A stretch of 64,000 nucleotides of DNA from positions 124,001 to 188,000 of the forward strand of contig JAEBUN010000013.1 of assembly GCA_023014365.1 (NCBI GenBank), given 5' to 3'. Shown here in pieces: positions 1 through 11,696 of this stretch. The notes beneath the pieces are model-generated. The model was not told the DNA's origin. It made no database searches and saw only the letters and a list, made by a program, of their open reading frames with translations. The first letter of the stretch is position 1. The number at the start of each line of letters is the position of its first letter. The translations under genes were made by a program, and so were the position numbers. The DNA comes from Lepiota brunneoincarnata. Taxonomy: Eukaryota; Basidiomycota; Agaricomycetes; Agaricales; Agaricaceae.

Positions 1-2857
1 TGCCAGGGACGTCCCATTTGGGGCAATGATCGCTGAGGAAGGCCTTGAGTAAGTAATGGAGAACACAAGGGCAGAAAAACACATACTCCTCTCAAAGCCA
101 GCGGGCGTCAAGCGGGCGTTTAACAGGTTGATGGTGATACCCCTAACGACCCGGGGCTCGATTGTAATGGCGAGAGCAAGTTTCAGGAAAGAGAGGGGCG
201 AGCAATTCCATTTCTGTGGTGAACTCTTAGTGAAGATCTGGAGATATCCTGGACCTGCTTGTATGTGTAAGCGTGCCGCAGACAATCCTCTAAAGGCGTG
301 GTAGACGCGTGGGCGAGAAAGATTGGATTTGCTTTCCGCTAGCTGTCGTATACAAGTTCAAGACAGCATGGTTCTGTGGGCGAAGTCAACCAAAACACCA
401 GGTGTCATAGATTGGTCGAAGATGGGCAGAGCGCCTGTCGACAAACCATGCTCGATTTATAAGGACTAAATGGTTGTCGCACAGACAGCATCGCAGAGTG
501 GTGAGGGGTTGCATCGCCTGCAGACTATTATTAGCCAGTGCCAAGAACGCAGCATGGTAAGTAGTCGGTACCTCGTGGCGAATATAGCCAACCACACTTG
601 AGCGATGGGCTGTTGAGCGTAGATCAGCGTCTTATTCGACATAGTTGTTATGTGACTTGCCTTGATTGCGACAAACGGTGCGCGGGTTGGAATCGTTTCG
701 TTATTCCTTGTTTCAGAGTCTTTCAGTCTCCATCACGCCAATCCCTCATGGTCATGAGTCACTAGGGGAATGCGCCCGGCGTTCCTTCCGCGTTTTAAGC
801 TAATAAGCATGTAAGGTTCATCACAAAGGCTCTCATGACAACTGTTTTTGGTACATGCTGACGGTTGCCTCGGTCCGGGCGCTCTTCTAGTGTTGTGAGC
901 TCCAATTTCCACGTCATCGCCAACAGGGAAGTTCAGAGGGCTCACCTGACATGAGCGCATAATGTCCTATTGGCGTAGTTCGTGTAGGTTCGGCATTCTC
1001 AGCACTTGTTAAAAGCAGGAGAATATCACACTCGTGATAGAAGAGGAAGAGTTGGTGCTTCTATTGGACTTTCAGATGCCCAATGCCCTTACTCATAGTG
1101 AGCTGTGGCCTCACCATTCCACAGCCACGCGTGACGCGTTTAAGTCCAGTTTCAGCGTGGATCGGAAGTTGTCTGGACCAAAGCCTGACTGAATGAGTAT
1201 TTGCGCAATGTTGGCTTCGGCTCGTGGGCTACAATGTGAATATTCTCTGTGTTGGTCCATAGAAAGTGCAATTGGTCAGCGCTGACCATCAAGCAAGGCA
1301 CGAGGTCTGCGATTTGTAACGCAACCAGAACAAACCTCAATTGATGCAGTTGGGCTATGACCTGGACAGCTAGACTCTCCATAGGGTGTTTGGACCATCC
1401 CGATGGACGTCAAGTCCACTGGGAAAACACGGGTGAGCTTCACTTTCCTTTCCTTTTCTGACTAGTAGCGATCACCGACCGTGAGCATCCTACGCGTGAG
1501 ACGGGAACACCAAGTCAACCTGATGTGGTTGAGGTATTTTTGTGAGGACAACTCGGTTTATTGGCTCCGAAAGCAGATCCCAGACGCCACCAAAGCCTAT
1601 TTTCGGGTGGGAGATTCACAGGCTCTAGTGGCCGTCGACATCCATTGAATGGTGTGCGAGCCCCTAACAATGAACCCCCCCGATGATCGTCACGCCAATC
1701 CACACCAGGGACGGGTAACTCCGTTGTGTTTTGTGAAGCTCCAGATATCTCCCCGGATAAGGCTCGACTGGCCAAGCTCCTAAACTGTGAGAAGGCTGTG
1801 AGCCGAGTGCCAACTTACTCGCCGCCGCCTATCTAGTGATACCATGGGTCGCCGGCAAAGGGTGAAGTTTCGTTAGAGGGTAAGTCCAAGGGAACTACAA
1901 GAAGGATGCGGGGGGGTTTGTTTTTGAGGGAGCGAAATGCTGAGGGTGGGTCGCACCACTTGGGATTTCTAGACCGTCCACATGCGATGATTGAAGGATT
2001 CTGAAGGGGGCAGGGGAGGGAGAGTGGTGGGCGGTCTTAATGTGAGGCCCTATGATAGACGGAGGAAGGATAATAATGACGGTTGTCACCCACTAAGGCT
2101 GGCAATGGAGGTACAGGGCGGAGATGAGAACCGTTGCCTGTCATTGTTTGGGATAAAAATCTGATGCCAGTCATTAGTTTCCCTACAGTATGCCTGCAGG
2201 TATCCAAGGATGGGACTAACCTAACTCTTAGGAGCTCCTACGCCCTCAGTGCTCCACCAAGGAAAAGAAAGAAAGAGGCAAAGGTCCGAATTGGTCGGTT
2301 GCACGATTGAAATCCTTCGATGGTGACCTTTTCGGGGAGGGAGGATGAACGAGAAATTAAGTACTTTTGCCCTCCACGTTGTTATGTGTTGTGTTCTTCA
2401 TGCCCCAGGCTTCAGAGCTCAAGAATTGGAGGAGGATTGGAGGATTTGGGCACTTGCCAACAATGCTAACTTGAAGACGCAGCTAGAATTATCGTCACGT
2501 GACCGTATTATACTTCGACTCGAAGTTCCAGTTGCACACTGGCTGCGGCTACTTGTGGCCACGACCACCCAAAGGCTCGAAAACTTAAAGGGGACTAAGT
2601 TACTCACCCTAATTTGAGCGTGTCTAGGCTTGATACGCGCTGAGTCTCCTTCTCTTTATCCCGCCACGCGATTCCTCGTTGTCTTATTAGCAGGAACTAC
2701 TATACCACGACGGCAAACATAGCATTCGAACGGGCAAACTTTCGTGAGCTCAGTAATCATTAATGACAACCCAGGTGTCCAGGATTAAATCGTCGCTCAG
2801 ACTCGCTGTTATACCCCTTGGTTATCTCTTGACGCATCTTCCGAACGCGTACGACAC
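1..2857. other. Gene-poor stretch, no recognised gene
   Basis: I see only short open frames here, none with a recognisable domain, signal peptide or convincing intron-joined extension. The largest is under 100 residues. The DNA is mixed in composition and has no tandem repeat or transposon terminus that I could identify. It could hold untranslated or decayed genic DNA from outside the window. Confidence 0.4.
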
Positions 2858-4240
2858 GTGTTGGTATGCAACGTGTATTGCCTACAGGCGGCAGCATTGC
2901 ATCTAGAGCACCCCATAAAGCCGGTAATCGTCCTATCTAGAGACCGTATCCTCTTAATACTCTCCTCTGCCACTGTTCGCGGTCTTGATAAAACCAATTT
3001 CAACTTGTCGAGGCAAAATACACGCACAGATCGAACGCAATGTCGACGTCAAAAGGCCACATCCAACCCCACTACACTCATCTACCACGTCGCCGACCAC
3101 GAATGCGTTCTCCGCCATATCCAGGGATCTCACGCGAACATTATAGCAAGTCGCCACGTTCCTCTGTCTAAAGACCGATTTCCTCAAACTGGCCTCGACT
3201 CATCGTCAGCATCAACCGAATCTACTGCTTTCCCTTCTTTTCGAGAGAGGACACATCCTTTTTTGGGACGTCCTCATGATGCCACCCCTCTGACAAGTCC
3301 GTCCGAGATCATTCCTCCCTCCGACACACTCCCTCATAAAATTCCCATTTCTCTATCTCAACCACAAACGGCTCCAGCAGAAGCGGAGGATGGACCCACT
3401 CAGCTCCCCCGTCTCACGCTGCTTACCAATACCGACCAAATCCATGGTTTACCTGCCCATGCTCATGTCCGAGGTCACCTCGAACCACGCGCGGGTAACC
3501 TGCCTCGACGGCATAGGCGCGCACACAAGAAGCGGGAGCGGATCGACCGGAGGTGCTTACAAGAGCTTTTCAAGGGATCGGGCATCTGGGTCGCTTTCAA
3601 TCCCGGCTTTGGTGAAGGAGCCGAGGATGGATCCAACGAAGAGTTGAGCTGCGAAGGGGAGAGAGAATGGAACTGGATGTGGGAAGAGGGCCGGGGTTTC
3701 ACTGGAGTCATCAGGGTACGGGTTGGTGAGGCTCATAGCGAACATCACAAAAAGAGGCAGGGACGACGGGGAGAGGGGGAGGAATTGGAGTTGATCATTG
3801 GAGAGGAGGAGGCCAGGGTACGTGACGCTACAGGGGTCTCTGCCCTCAACCCTAGTCAGCTCCAAATTGCCGCAAAGTTTTTGGTAGATAGTCGTGAACG
3901 AGAGGGTGGAATGGGCAAAGTTTTGATCACCGTCCCAGCTTCAAGTCCCGTCGAAGCCCTCTCGATCATCCTCCTGGCTCTCTCTTTACATTCCCTGTCT
4001 CAAATTGAGTTCCAGCGGGGCATGCAAGGCCAAGCGACCCACGACGCAAAACCCCTCGAATGTGGCATGCCGGATCTCCTTCAGGAATACACTTCCATCC
4101 AACTCACCCTTTGGCATCTGCACGACCTCGTACTACCCGACGAAATCGACGATCACATTGACGAATTGAAGCCGGAATGGAGAGGGGCCTTGTCCATCGA
4201 TGGAGTAGAAAAGCTTGAGAGCCTGATTACTCACCGATGA
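2858..4240 (+). CDS. Unrecognised protein, family copy 1 (most complete)
   Basis: This is a single open frame of 460 codons; I do not recognise the family. The first 100 or so residues are low-confidence, because a second ATG in another frame (near 3040) and a possible intron make the true start uncertain. The C-terminal half (from about residue 220) is the part preserved in the other copies at 8.7-9.4, 24.5 and 38.3 kb. It is charged and glutamate-rich, contains an EGEREWNWMWEEG stretch, then LNPSQLQIAAKFLVD, a hydrophobic VEALSIILLALSLHS segment, and ends near DGVEKLESLITHR. Recurrence of the same reading frame and the same stop-proximal sequence supports real coding ancestry. The copies also share several hundred bases downstream (to about 4640 here), so the repeated unit is larger than the gene. 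Function unknown. Confidence 0.45.
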   Translation: MLVCNVYCLQAAALHLEHPIKPVIVLSRDRILLILSSATVRGLDKTNFNLSRQNTRTDRTQCRRQKATSNPTTLIYHVADHECVLRHIQGSHANIIASRHVPLSKDRFPQTGLDSSSASTESTAFPSFRERTHPFLGRPHDATPLTSPSEIIPPSDTLPHKIPISLSQPQTAPAEAEDGPTQLPRLTLLTNTDQIHGLPAHAHVRGHLEPRAGNLPRRHRRAHKKRERIDRRCLQELFKGSGIWVAFNPGFGEGAEDGSNEELSCEGEREWNWMWEEGRGFTGVIRVRVGEAHSEHHKKRQGRRGEGEELELIIGEEEARVRDATGVSALNPSQLQIAAKFLVDSREREGGMGKVLITVPASSPVEALSIILLALSLHSLSQIEFQRGMQGQATHDAKPLECGMPDLLQEYTSIQLTLWHLHDLVLPDEIDDHIDELKPEWRGALSIDGVEKLESLITHR

Positions 4241-5224
4241 GCGGCGATGGCCCCGAATCGTCATTTTTTAGACAGACTACCGGGTGCCTCTTTGAACGAT
4301 AGCCGGTCACGACGACTCAAAAAGTTGGTGTACCCGATTAAGTAGCCTTTTTTTCGCTTCTTTGTATCTATTCCTCCAGGATGCCTGTGTCATCTTGGAT
4401 TGCTATTTTCTCCGTTTCGTGTCTCGGTCCTTTATAAGTGCTGAGCTCTCGTGAACCTTTATCTGGCGACTTTCAGTCATAAGGCGAGATCTTCAGGAAC
4501 ATTGCTTGTTATCTACTTCTGCTATTTTGCGCAATGATCACAAAAAAGTGACTATATTCTGTACTGGTTTCAATAGTTGATGACCACTCATACTCTCACC
4601 GCGAGTATTTCCTTGGCATCATCCTCGAGCTTCTTCGGAGATGCTTACTAGGGTCGGTCATGGTCCCAGAATATGGAGAAAGCGATTCAAACGTTCGTTC
4701 CCACCATTATTGGGATTCTGGTGGTTTCTCCTTCACCTCTTCTAGGTTTTTGAGTAGTTACTCACATATCTCGTCTCGAATCATCTATTTCGTTATCTTC
4801 TATTCTACTCTACCATGCACGCACGCACACACACACTGCACTCTCTTCCTGAGGTTAAGAAGGCGAGCCCAACGGCTGATGGACGCAGGCATACTCGCGC
4901 TCGACCTACCCATTACCCTTTCACCAATGCGAATGATTGTTATGCTCCTATCCGTCGCACCGCAGATGAAGATGAAGGTTGGGATAGTAGGTGGGGATGA
5001 TTGGTTATTCTGATAAACATTTTGCCGGGGAAACTGTTCAAAATGCCCCAGCGCATGGGCAGCGAAATCCAAGGTAATCTCAAGTCCATATTCTGTGTTA
5101 TTCGGGAGCTTCATCAGAAGAGATAAACTACTCTTACTACCTATCATACAAACAGGCCCAATCTCCATGAGCAGAAGTCCATCATGTTACGGCCAAGGCG
5201 GTGAGCTGGGTGATACAAAAACTC
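4241..5224. other. Downstream flank of family copy 1
   Basis: The part up to about 4640 resembles the DNA following copy 2 (9.41-10.12 kb) and copy 3 (24.58-24.97 kb), including a T-rich tract and a CTTTTATTAGT-like stretch. From 4640 to 5224 I see no gene. A short ACACAC tract lies near 4825-4840. The last 200 bases are the 3' flank of the minus-strand GMC gene and weakly resemble the flank after GMC gene 2 near 55.5 kb. Confidence 0.4.
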
Positions 5225-7635
5225 TCACTTCCATTGTTGACGAATTAGAGCAGCAGCCCTCTCTGTAAATGCATGGACAGGAACTTGCGTATGAGCACTC
5301 GGAAGGAATGGCTAAATAGGGTTGTTTTTCAGCACGGAGCATGATAAGGTTGTGGTCAGAGAAATAAACGAACCAAAACAGAAGCGTCAACAATTCTCAG
5401 TCCGGCGGCTCCCTTGACCTTAAAGTCGGGGTCAACTACGCCCCACGCTGCGTTTTTAGGCGACATGGATGCACTTCCAACCGCTTGCAGAATAGGAACC
5501 GAGATGGAACGAAGGTACTTCTCCATGAGCTCGTCCGAAGCGAGGGTGTCCGCCGATGGTAAGATCATATCGGATACTTTACCCTCCCATGTTGGGGCGG
5601 CGAAGAAACGCTGAATACTCCGAATTCCTTCACGCAGTATTGCGACATCCAATTCTGACCCCAGAAGATTGAAGTCGACGAGAGGGTGGTCGAAGGGGTT
5701 GGTACTGCTGAGCGATACTGATCCTCCTATTTCTGGTTGAGTTGTGTCCAGGTCGGAACTCAGCAGGAACTTACGAGAGACACTGTGGATGTTATGAATG
5801 AAAAATTGGATAGTCAAGTTTGTCCCTTCGTTATTTCCGGGATGTTTAGGGAGGATGATTTTATAAATAAGATCCAAATAACTTACCTGGAGGCAGAGGG
5901 GGGATGCCAATTGTCCTGTTCAGACCAGGGCTTACAGGACCGAGTGTCTATAGCAAGTCAGAATGTATCGTACAAGGAAAGGCTGAGACATACAAATGCA
6001 AGATACTCGATATGAGGAGAGTTGATCCCCCCCGAAGGATCAGGATGCCCTTGGAGCGCAGGTGAATTATCAGGCAAACGGAACCATAGAGAGTGATCCA
6101 ATGGAACCGAACGCGACAACGGCCCGGTATGTGTCTTGTTCCATTCCTCTATAGCTGTTGTGGCGTCCGGGCTTCGGAGCTATTGTCAATATATAACTAT
6201 CCGGACATTCAAACCACGACATACATCGTAGTGGGGAGGGAGGTCGGGACAAGTCCAAGTGCAGCTGCCTGGTCACTTAGGTTCTTGCCCACACTAGGAT
6301 TATCAACAAGAGTCTGAATTCCGAGCGATTCGAGCTCTGCCTTGGGGCCTATGCCAGAGTTGAGGAGTATTTGAGGCGTGTTGATGATTCCTCCCGAGAT
6401 GATGACTTCTCGTCGCGCTTGGAGTTGACGCCGTGGACCTAGAAACACCAGTTTTAGTCGCGGTCTCAAAAGACGCAAACCCAAAGACCTACTTTGGGCG
6501 TCCGTAGCAAATTCCACCGTTCGAAAATCTCTTTTGTCGGCGTCACCGACAGGGACCACGCGCGTGACATGGGTATTGAGGAGCACATGGAGATTGTTAC
6601 CAGCGGTAGCGAGGAAAGCCGAGGCGGAACCGCTCCTGAAGCCTTGATTGATTGTTAACTGATTCCATCCTGGCATCTATCATGAATAGTAATCCCCCGC
6701 ATAATGATTAAGACTTACCCAACCCGATAGGTTTCCCATCATTCATGTCCAATTTGAAAGGGAATTCGTCTTTCATCAGTCGGCTCGTTTCCAAAATCAA
6801 GTCATTTATGGGGTGGTTGCTATATGGTGCGGTGACAGCGAGTTTGCCGTGTCGTCCATGCACTGAGGGGTCCACGTGGCCATTCATATTCTGATGCTCG
6901 ACATTACCCATAAACCTCTCGGTCTGGATCGTAATAATCTCAGTAACGCCAGCGGCGATCACTTTGACGAGTGGATATACCTCGAGAATATAAGGTAGCA
7001 TTTGGTCCCAGGAGAAGCTTTTGTCGCCCACTACGTTCGCCCAACGGTCGTAGTCGTCCCTCGACCCACGTGTATAGATCATAGAACCTACAAGCAAGGA
7101 ATTCAGAGACGAGCTGGACTGGGGTTGGAATACCTACCGGTGGAAGTGCAACCCCCAAGGAGCTTCCCTTGCGTATAGTGAAGTGACCGACCGTTTGCGT
7201 TCGTTTGGTTTACGGTATCGAAGCCCCAGTCGAGTGGCGGTCTCAAAAGGGCATTGTGCAGACCTGGAACCTGAACCTCGAAAATATCCTGATCACTAAA
7301 TCAAAGATTGGTGAGCTTTTGAAATCGGGTGTCCAGCCAGTGCCAGAATGATTGACATACGATGGGCCGGCTTCGATGACCAGGACCTTGAAATCTTTGT
7401 TCTCTGCGATTCTTGCTGCGACTACTCCGCCACCTGCACCACCTATGGACATATTAGCGTGAGGCTGAGGTTTCTGAGAAGCAAAAGCATACGTACTGCC
7501 AACTACGATAAAATCATACGATTGTTCCTTTGGCAGGGCATCCGAATTTTGGAAATAGACTGCCGCAAGAACATGGGTGGGCACAAATACGAGTGAGACA
7601 GCAACGAGGAGCGAGCGAAAGCGGTTGGAGAGCAT
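5225..7635 (-). CDS. GMC oxidoreductase 1 (aryl-alcohol-oxidase type), active site altered
   Basis: Secreted FAD-dependent GMC oxidoreductase, closest in layout to fungal aryl-alcohol oxidases, which oxidise aryl alcohols and release H2O2 outside the cell. The start at 7635 opens a hydrophobic signal peptide ending near HVLAAVYF. Exons joined by 45-65-bp GT-AG introns (first intron 7443-7496) restore the FAD Rossmann motif [17 protein letters not shown], then [22 protein letters not shown], the [16 protein letters not shown] signature and the C-terminal [12 protein letters not shown]...RIVDASVL. I found no stop or frameshift in the joined exons. Two oddities stand out. The conserved GGCTSHNG reads GGCTSTGS. 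The first catalytic His, in VPILHGVG of paralogue 2, is Gln (codon at 5485-5487). The second His (SAHTQVP, near 5270) is kept. The gene is either a changed enzyme or a decaying copy. It is an inverted paralogue of the gene at 53.0-55.5 kb. Confidence 0.8.
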
Positions 7636-8692
7636 CTGGCAAGTCCACCGATGTCGGCAACACGAAGCTCAACAGAACGCGTCGTTGGCGTTTTTAAGCT
7701 CATTCTCGCTCCCAGATGATTAATAATCGATCCTCGTCCCTGGCGTCCTGGATCGTAATTGATTGTCCCTCGTGATCGTTGCGGTTTTCCATTTGACGAA
7801 AAGGCTATCTCCATGAATATTCCTGTTCCCCATGTGACTCCTGTGGTACTTACAGAGTACACGAGTCTCGGAGATATGTACGGCAGCTTACACCAAAGGA
7901 CAGCACACGAGATGAGGTATGTTTTCAGGGGTCAAGAACGTGCAGGTCACAGGGATGAGAAATGTTGGTGGACGGGCGGCACTGGGCGGATAATGGCGAT
8001 CGCACGTGACCTCTTGTAATTTTGAACGATGAACCTCGGATCAAGAGTTCTGGAACGCCCGTCCTAGCATCTCTTGGTATCGTCCTTGGTACCCAACATT
8101 CAACCTTCTCAGTCCCATAGGTAGTGCCGCTCGCCACTTTATTCGTGCACGGATGATCAGATATTCCATCATTCTCTTGCTGCTCCCCCCCTGAGCAGCG
8201 TTCCTGATTTGAAAATTTCTTTATCAGGATGTATAATCCTCTATGCCAGTCTATGCCTCGCTCGTCACCTTTCCTGACTTGCCCAATGCCCTGCTAGCGT
8301 AGTCGTAATGTTTCCCCTGTTTCGTCCTCCCTGTCTCCTAATTCAAGCCCGGCTGTGTTACACCCCCCCCTTTGAAATTGAAATTGAGGTAGTAGGGTAA
8401 ATCGTAAGTCTGTCTATATCGTCTATGACCTAGGGACCTTCCAGCGAATATACAGGTCAAATTTGATCTCAATAATGAATTTATCTCTCCCTCCCCTCCC
8501 TCTTCCGAATCTAGTTGACAAGTACTATCAGCCCAAAATTCTAGTGATTGTCTCGTCGATCATGCTTATTGCCCCTACTCAATTGTGAAGAGAATCACAC
8601 CCTCTTCAGTTGTAGCATATTTTGTACTGTCAGTGGGTTGATGTGCAAGAGATTGATACGGGGAAAAGGGGAAAGATGGCTATGTCAGGACC
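7636..8692. other. Upstream region of GMC 1, intergenic
   Basis: The first 200-250 bases upstream of the GMC 1 start resemble, inverted, the DNA upstream of GMC 2 (about 52.85-53.05 kb). They share a GGCGATTATTAA-like core, so the promoter region was duplicated with the gene. The remainder up to 8692 holds no gene that I recognise; a C8 run lies near 8365. Confidence 0.45.
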
Positions 8693-9407
8693 ATGTTGTC
8701 ACAAGGAGAGGGAACGAGTCGACCGAAGATGTTTACAAGGGCTGTTCAAAGGATCGGGTATCCGGGTCGCTTCCAATCCAGAGTTTGGTGAAGGAGCCGA
8801 GGATGGACCCAACGAAGAGTTGACCCGCGAGGGGGAGAGAGAATGGAACTGGATGTGGGAGGAGGGACGTGGTTTCGCTGAAGTCATCAGGGCGTGGGTT
8901 GGGATGAGACTCATAGCGAACATCGTATGAGGAGAGGGGGAGGAATTGGAGTTGGTTATTGGAGAAGAGGAGACGAGGGTATATGACGCTACTGGGGATC
9001 TCCGCCTCAAGGCCTCAACCCTAGTCAGCTCCAAATCGCTGCAAAATCTTTGATCGATAGCCGTCGATGGGAGGATGGAACGGGTGAAGTTTTGATCACC
9101 GTTCCAGCCCTAAGCCCCGTCGAGGCCCTTCCTAATCGTCCTCCTGGCTCTCTCATTATATTCCCTGTCCCAAATTGTGTTCCAGCCGGGCGCGCGAACC
9201 CAAGCAACCCGCGACACTAAACCCCTGGAACGCGGTGTGCCGGAGCTCCTCCAGGAATATACTTCCATTCAACTCACTCTTTGGCGTCTGCCCGACCTCG
9301 TACTACCTGACGAAGTCGAGAATGATCACAACGAATTAAAACAAGAGTGGAGAGGGTCCTTGTCCATCGATGGGATAGAAAGGCTTGAGAGGCTGATCGC
9401 TCACTAA
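8693..9407 (+). pseudogene. Unrecognised protein family, copy 2 (5'-truncated, frameshifted)
   Basis: The sequence matches the second half of the gene at 2858-4240. It begins around the KKRERIDRRCLQ-like stretch, passes through EGEREWNWMWEEGRGF, and ends with DGIERLERLIAH at the same relative stop. The reading frame changes between about 8930 and 9177, where copy 1 is continuous: the middle part lies in one frame (8622-8930) and the tail in another (9177-9407). The 5' part of the family is absent. This is therefore a truncated, disabled copy. Its last 50 codons coincide with the start of large duplicated segment A. Confidence 0.6.
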
Positions 9408-11696
9408 TAATGAGTAGCGATGGCCGGAATCGTCCTTTTTTTAGACAGACTGCTGGCTGTACTGCTTCTTAAATCGATACTCGGTCGCAATGACTCAAAT
9501 TAAGTGGTCTTTTCTTTCGCTTCTTGTATATGCTATTCATTCGGGTGCCTGTGTTATCTTGGATCACCATTTCTTCGTTTCGTGCCTTGTTCCTTTATTA
9601 ATACTGAACTCTGAGCCTTTATCTGGTGTAGGATGGGTCACCGATAGTAACGGATGACGGCATAAAAGTGAATTTAAATGCCACAATCAAATGAGTTCTG
9701 TCTCAAAACGTACAGGAATATAGAACGTCTATGTGGGCATAACTGTAGCAAAAATAAGAGCAGGAGGTTGATTAATACATGAGATAAGTCAAATATATGA
9801 GTCACCATCAATCAGATGTCGTCCAAGCCTCATCCGTTCCAGCTTTGCGGAAAATCCCGGCATTGCATTACCACAGGAATACTTTCTTTTCAGACTTAAG
9901 CACCTCATTGATTGGATTCAGGATAAGAAACTGAAATATCCGTGATAGTCCCTAATCTAGTGGCTTCCAATTATGGGGAGGGGGTTATCATGAACACTAC
10001 CTGCCATCTGCCCCTACTATCTTGGGCAATGATCACACGACAATGACTACACCCTGCGCTGGCTTTAATAGTTGGTGACCGCCCACGTTTCCATCGTGGG
10101 TATCACCTTGGGATCTATCGAACATGAAATCAATTCTGCAAAGTCTCGCGGGGCGCTCGAGTTCTGTTGCTCCACTTGACCCAACACCTGATCTTGCATT
10201 CAAGATCAATCAGAAAGCGCGCTTATGACGTTAATTACGGAGCTCAATATTGTCGTCTCCATAGCTTGTGAAGTTCGATTCCACCGGTGTCAGTTCATGC
10301 CGGTATGTTTTATGTCCTTTCAAAAGCCACACCACTTTGTTGTGCAACTCCTTCGGGCACAAGATAATTAAGTGTTTTAGGAGATTGTACATAGAACCGT
10401 GTGTAAGCCTCAGGGTACGTGTTAATGTAGCCTTTACCGTTAATGTCTTGGCTACGGACAGTAACGGCTGGTCGAGGCGTCGTGAGATTATGCCATGCGA
10501 AGACCAAGTCTAGAATTTCGGAACCTCAACCACGGACCCCACGATTACGACCAACTAGTCAAGATCAGGCGAGTTCCCTGGAGCGAGTACACTATCGATG
10601 CCAACACAATGCAAAATGCAGTGCTTGATCGAATTCTCAACGTGAACTGTGTTCTGAGAAGGTCTGCCAATCTCGGCTGATGCTGCATGCGAGCTTCAAA
10701 GCTTTTAGTATCCACCTGGGAGAACACTAGATGCATTCCATAACGCCAGAGAAGCAGAGATGTATGTCATGCCAAATGCCGCGCTTGATTGTTGGGGGCT
10801 GGGCAGCTCACGAGGTCGGGTTCAACCCTATTGCGGTTAGCTCTTTCGCCTCCCCTCTAGCGCCATAGCTTGGTGATCTACCGAACCTTGTTTTTAGAGG
10901 TGTAAGGCTCCGCCAACAGAGGAAAACATTGCAGTGTCTGCATGAACTCGGATGTCGACATCTTGAGCGGCCATTCGTATGTGTGAAAATACCTGAAGTA
11001 AATAACCATTCTGTAATTCGTTTCAGCTGGTGAGAGTAGAACGTGGACGTGCAACTGATAATCAGTTCATACAATGTTTGGTTTGCCCAATTACATCCTT
11101 ACTCCGAATGGCGTTATCTTCTCTTCTTTCAATTAACCTAAATGTGGCGTTGTGATGGCTCTAATCTGCTCGGTACGATATAGAAATGGGTGGAGGCTGC
11201 GTCTTGGCGAGTAAACCAGGTCAAGTACGGACTTGAAGTGCGGCAGGAAATCCTTTCGGCTGTTAGGGTAAAACGTGAGTATGATCAAATTCACATCGGA
11301 TACGACGCTCAGAAAGGGCGCACCGAATGATGTGACTCCGAAAGTATCACATCTACGGGGAGAAAGTGCGTCCGAGGCTATCGACAGCATGAATATACCT
11401 CTGTGCTTCTTTTTATTCTTAGCTAGGCAGCGCACTCGGTATGCTGATGATCGCTCAATCGCGATCAACACGCTGGCAGGAAATAAGCGGGCTTGCAAGA
11501 ACTTTTGATGCTCGGGTAGTGCCTGTACCAACAATCAGGAAATGAAATTATTAATAATCAATCGTTGTAGCGCCCATGGGCTCCAAAATTCTCCCTCCGA
11601 GCGCCATGTCCCAGGCAACTAAAAGGCGGGCACCGCGGCGAGAATGTCTCCAAGGTATCCTGCTGGGAACCGTCTTGTCAGTTCAAGAGACAGACC
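9408..11696. other. Non-coding flank between family copy 2 and the mucin-like gene
   Basis: No gene is recognised. The stretch is conserved with 24585-26552 of copy B, but the short open frames are not the same in the two copies, which argues against coding. The last 300 bases should contain the promoter and 5' leader of the mucin-like gene at 11697; I cannot point to a specific TATA element. Confidence 0.45.
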
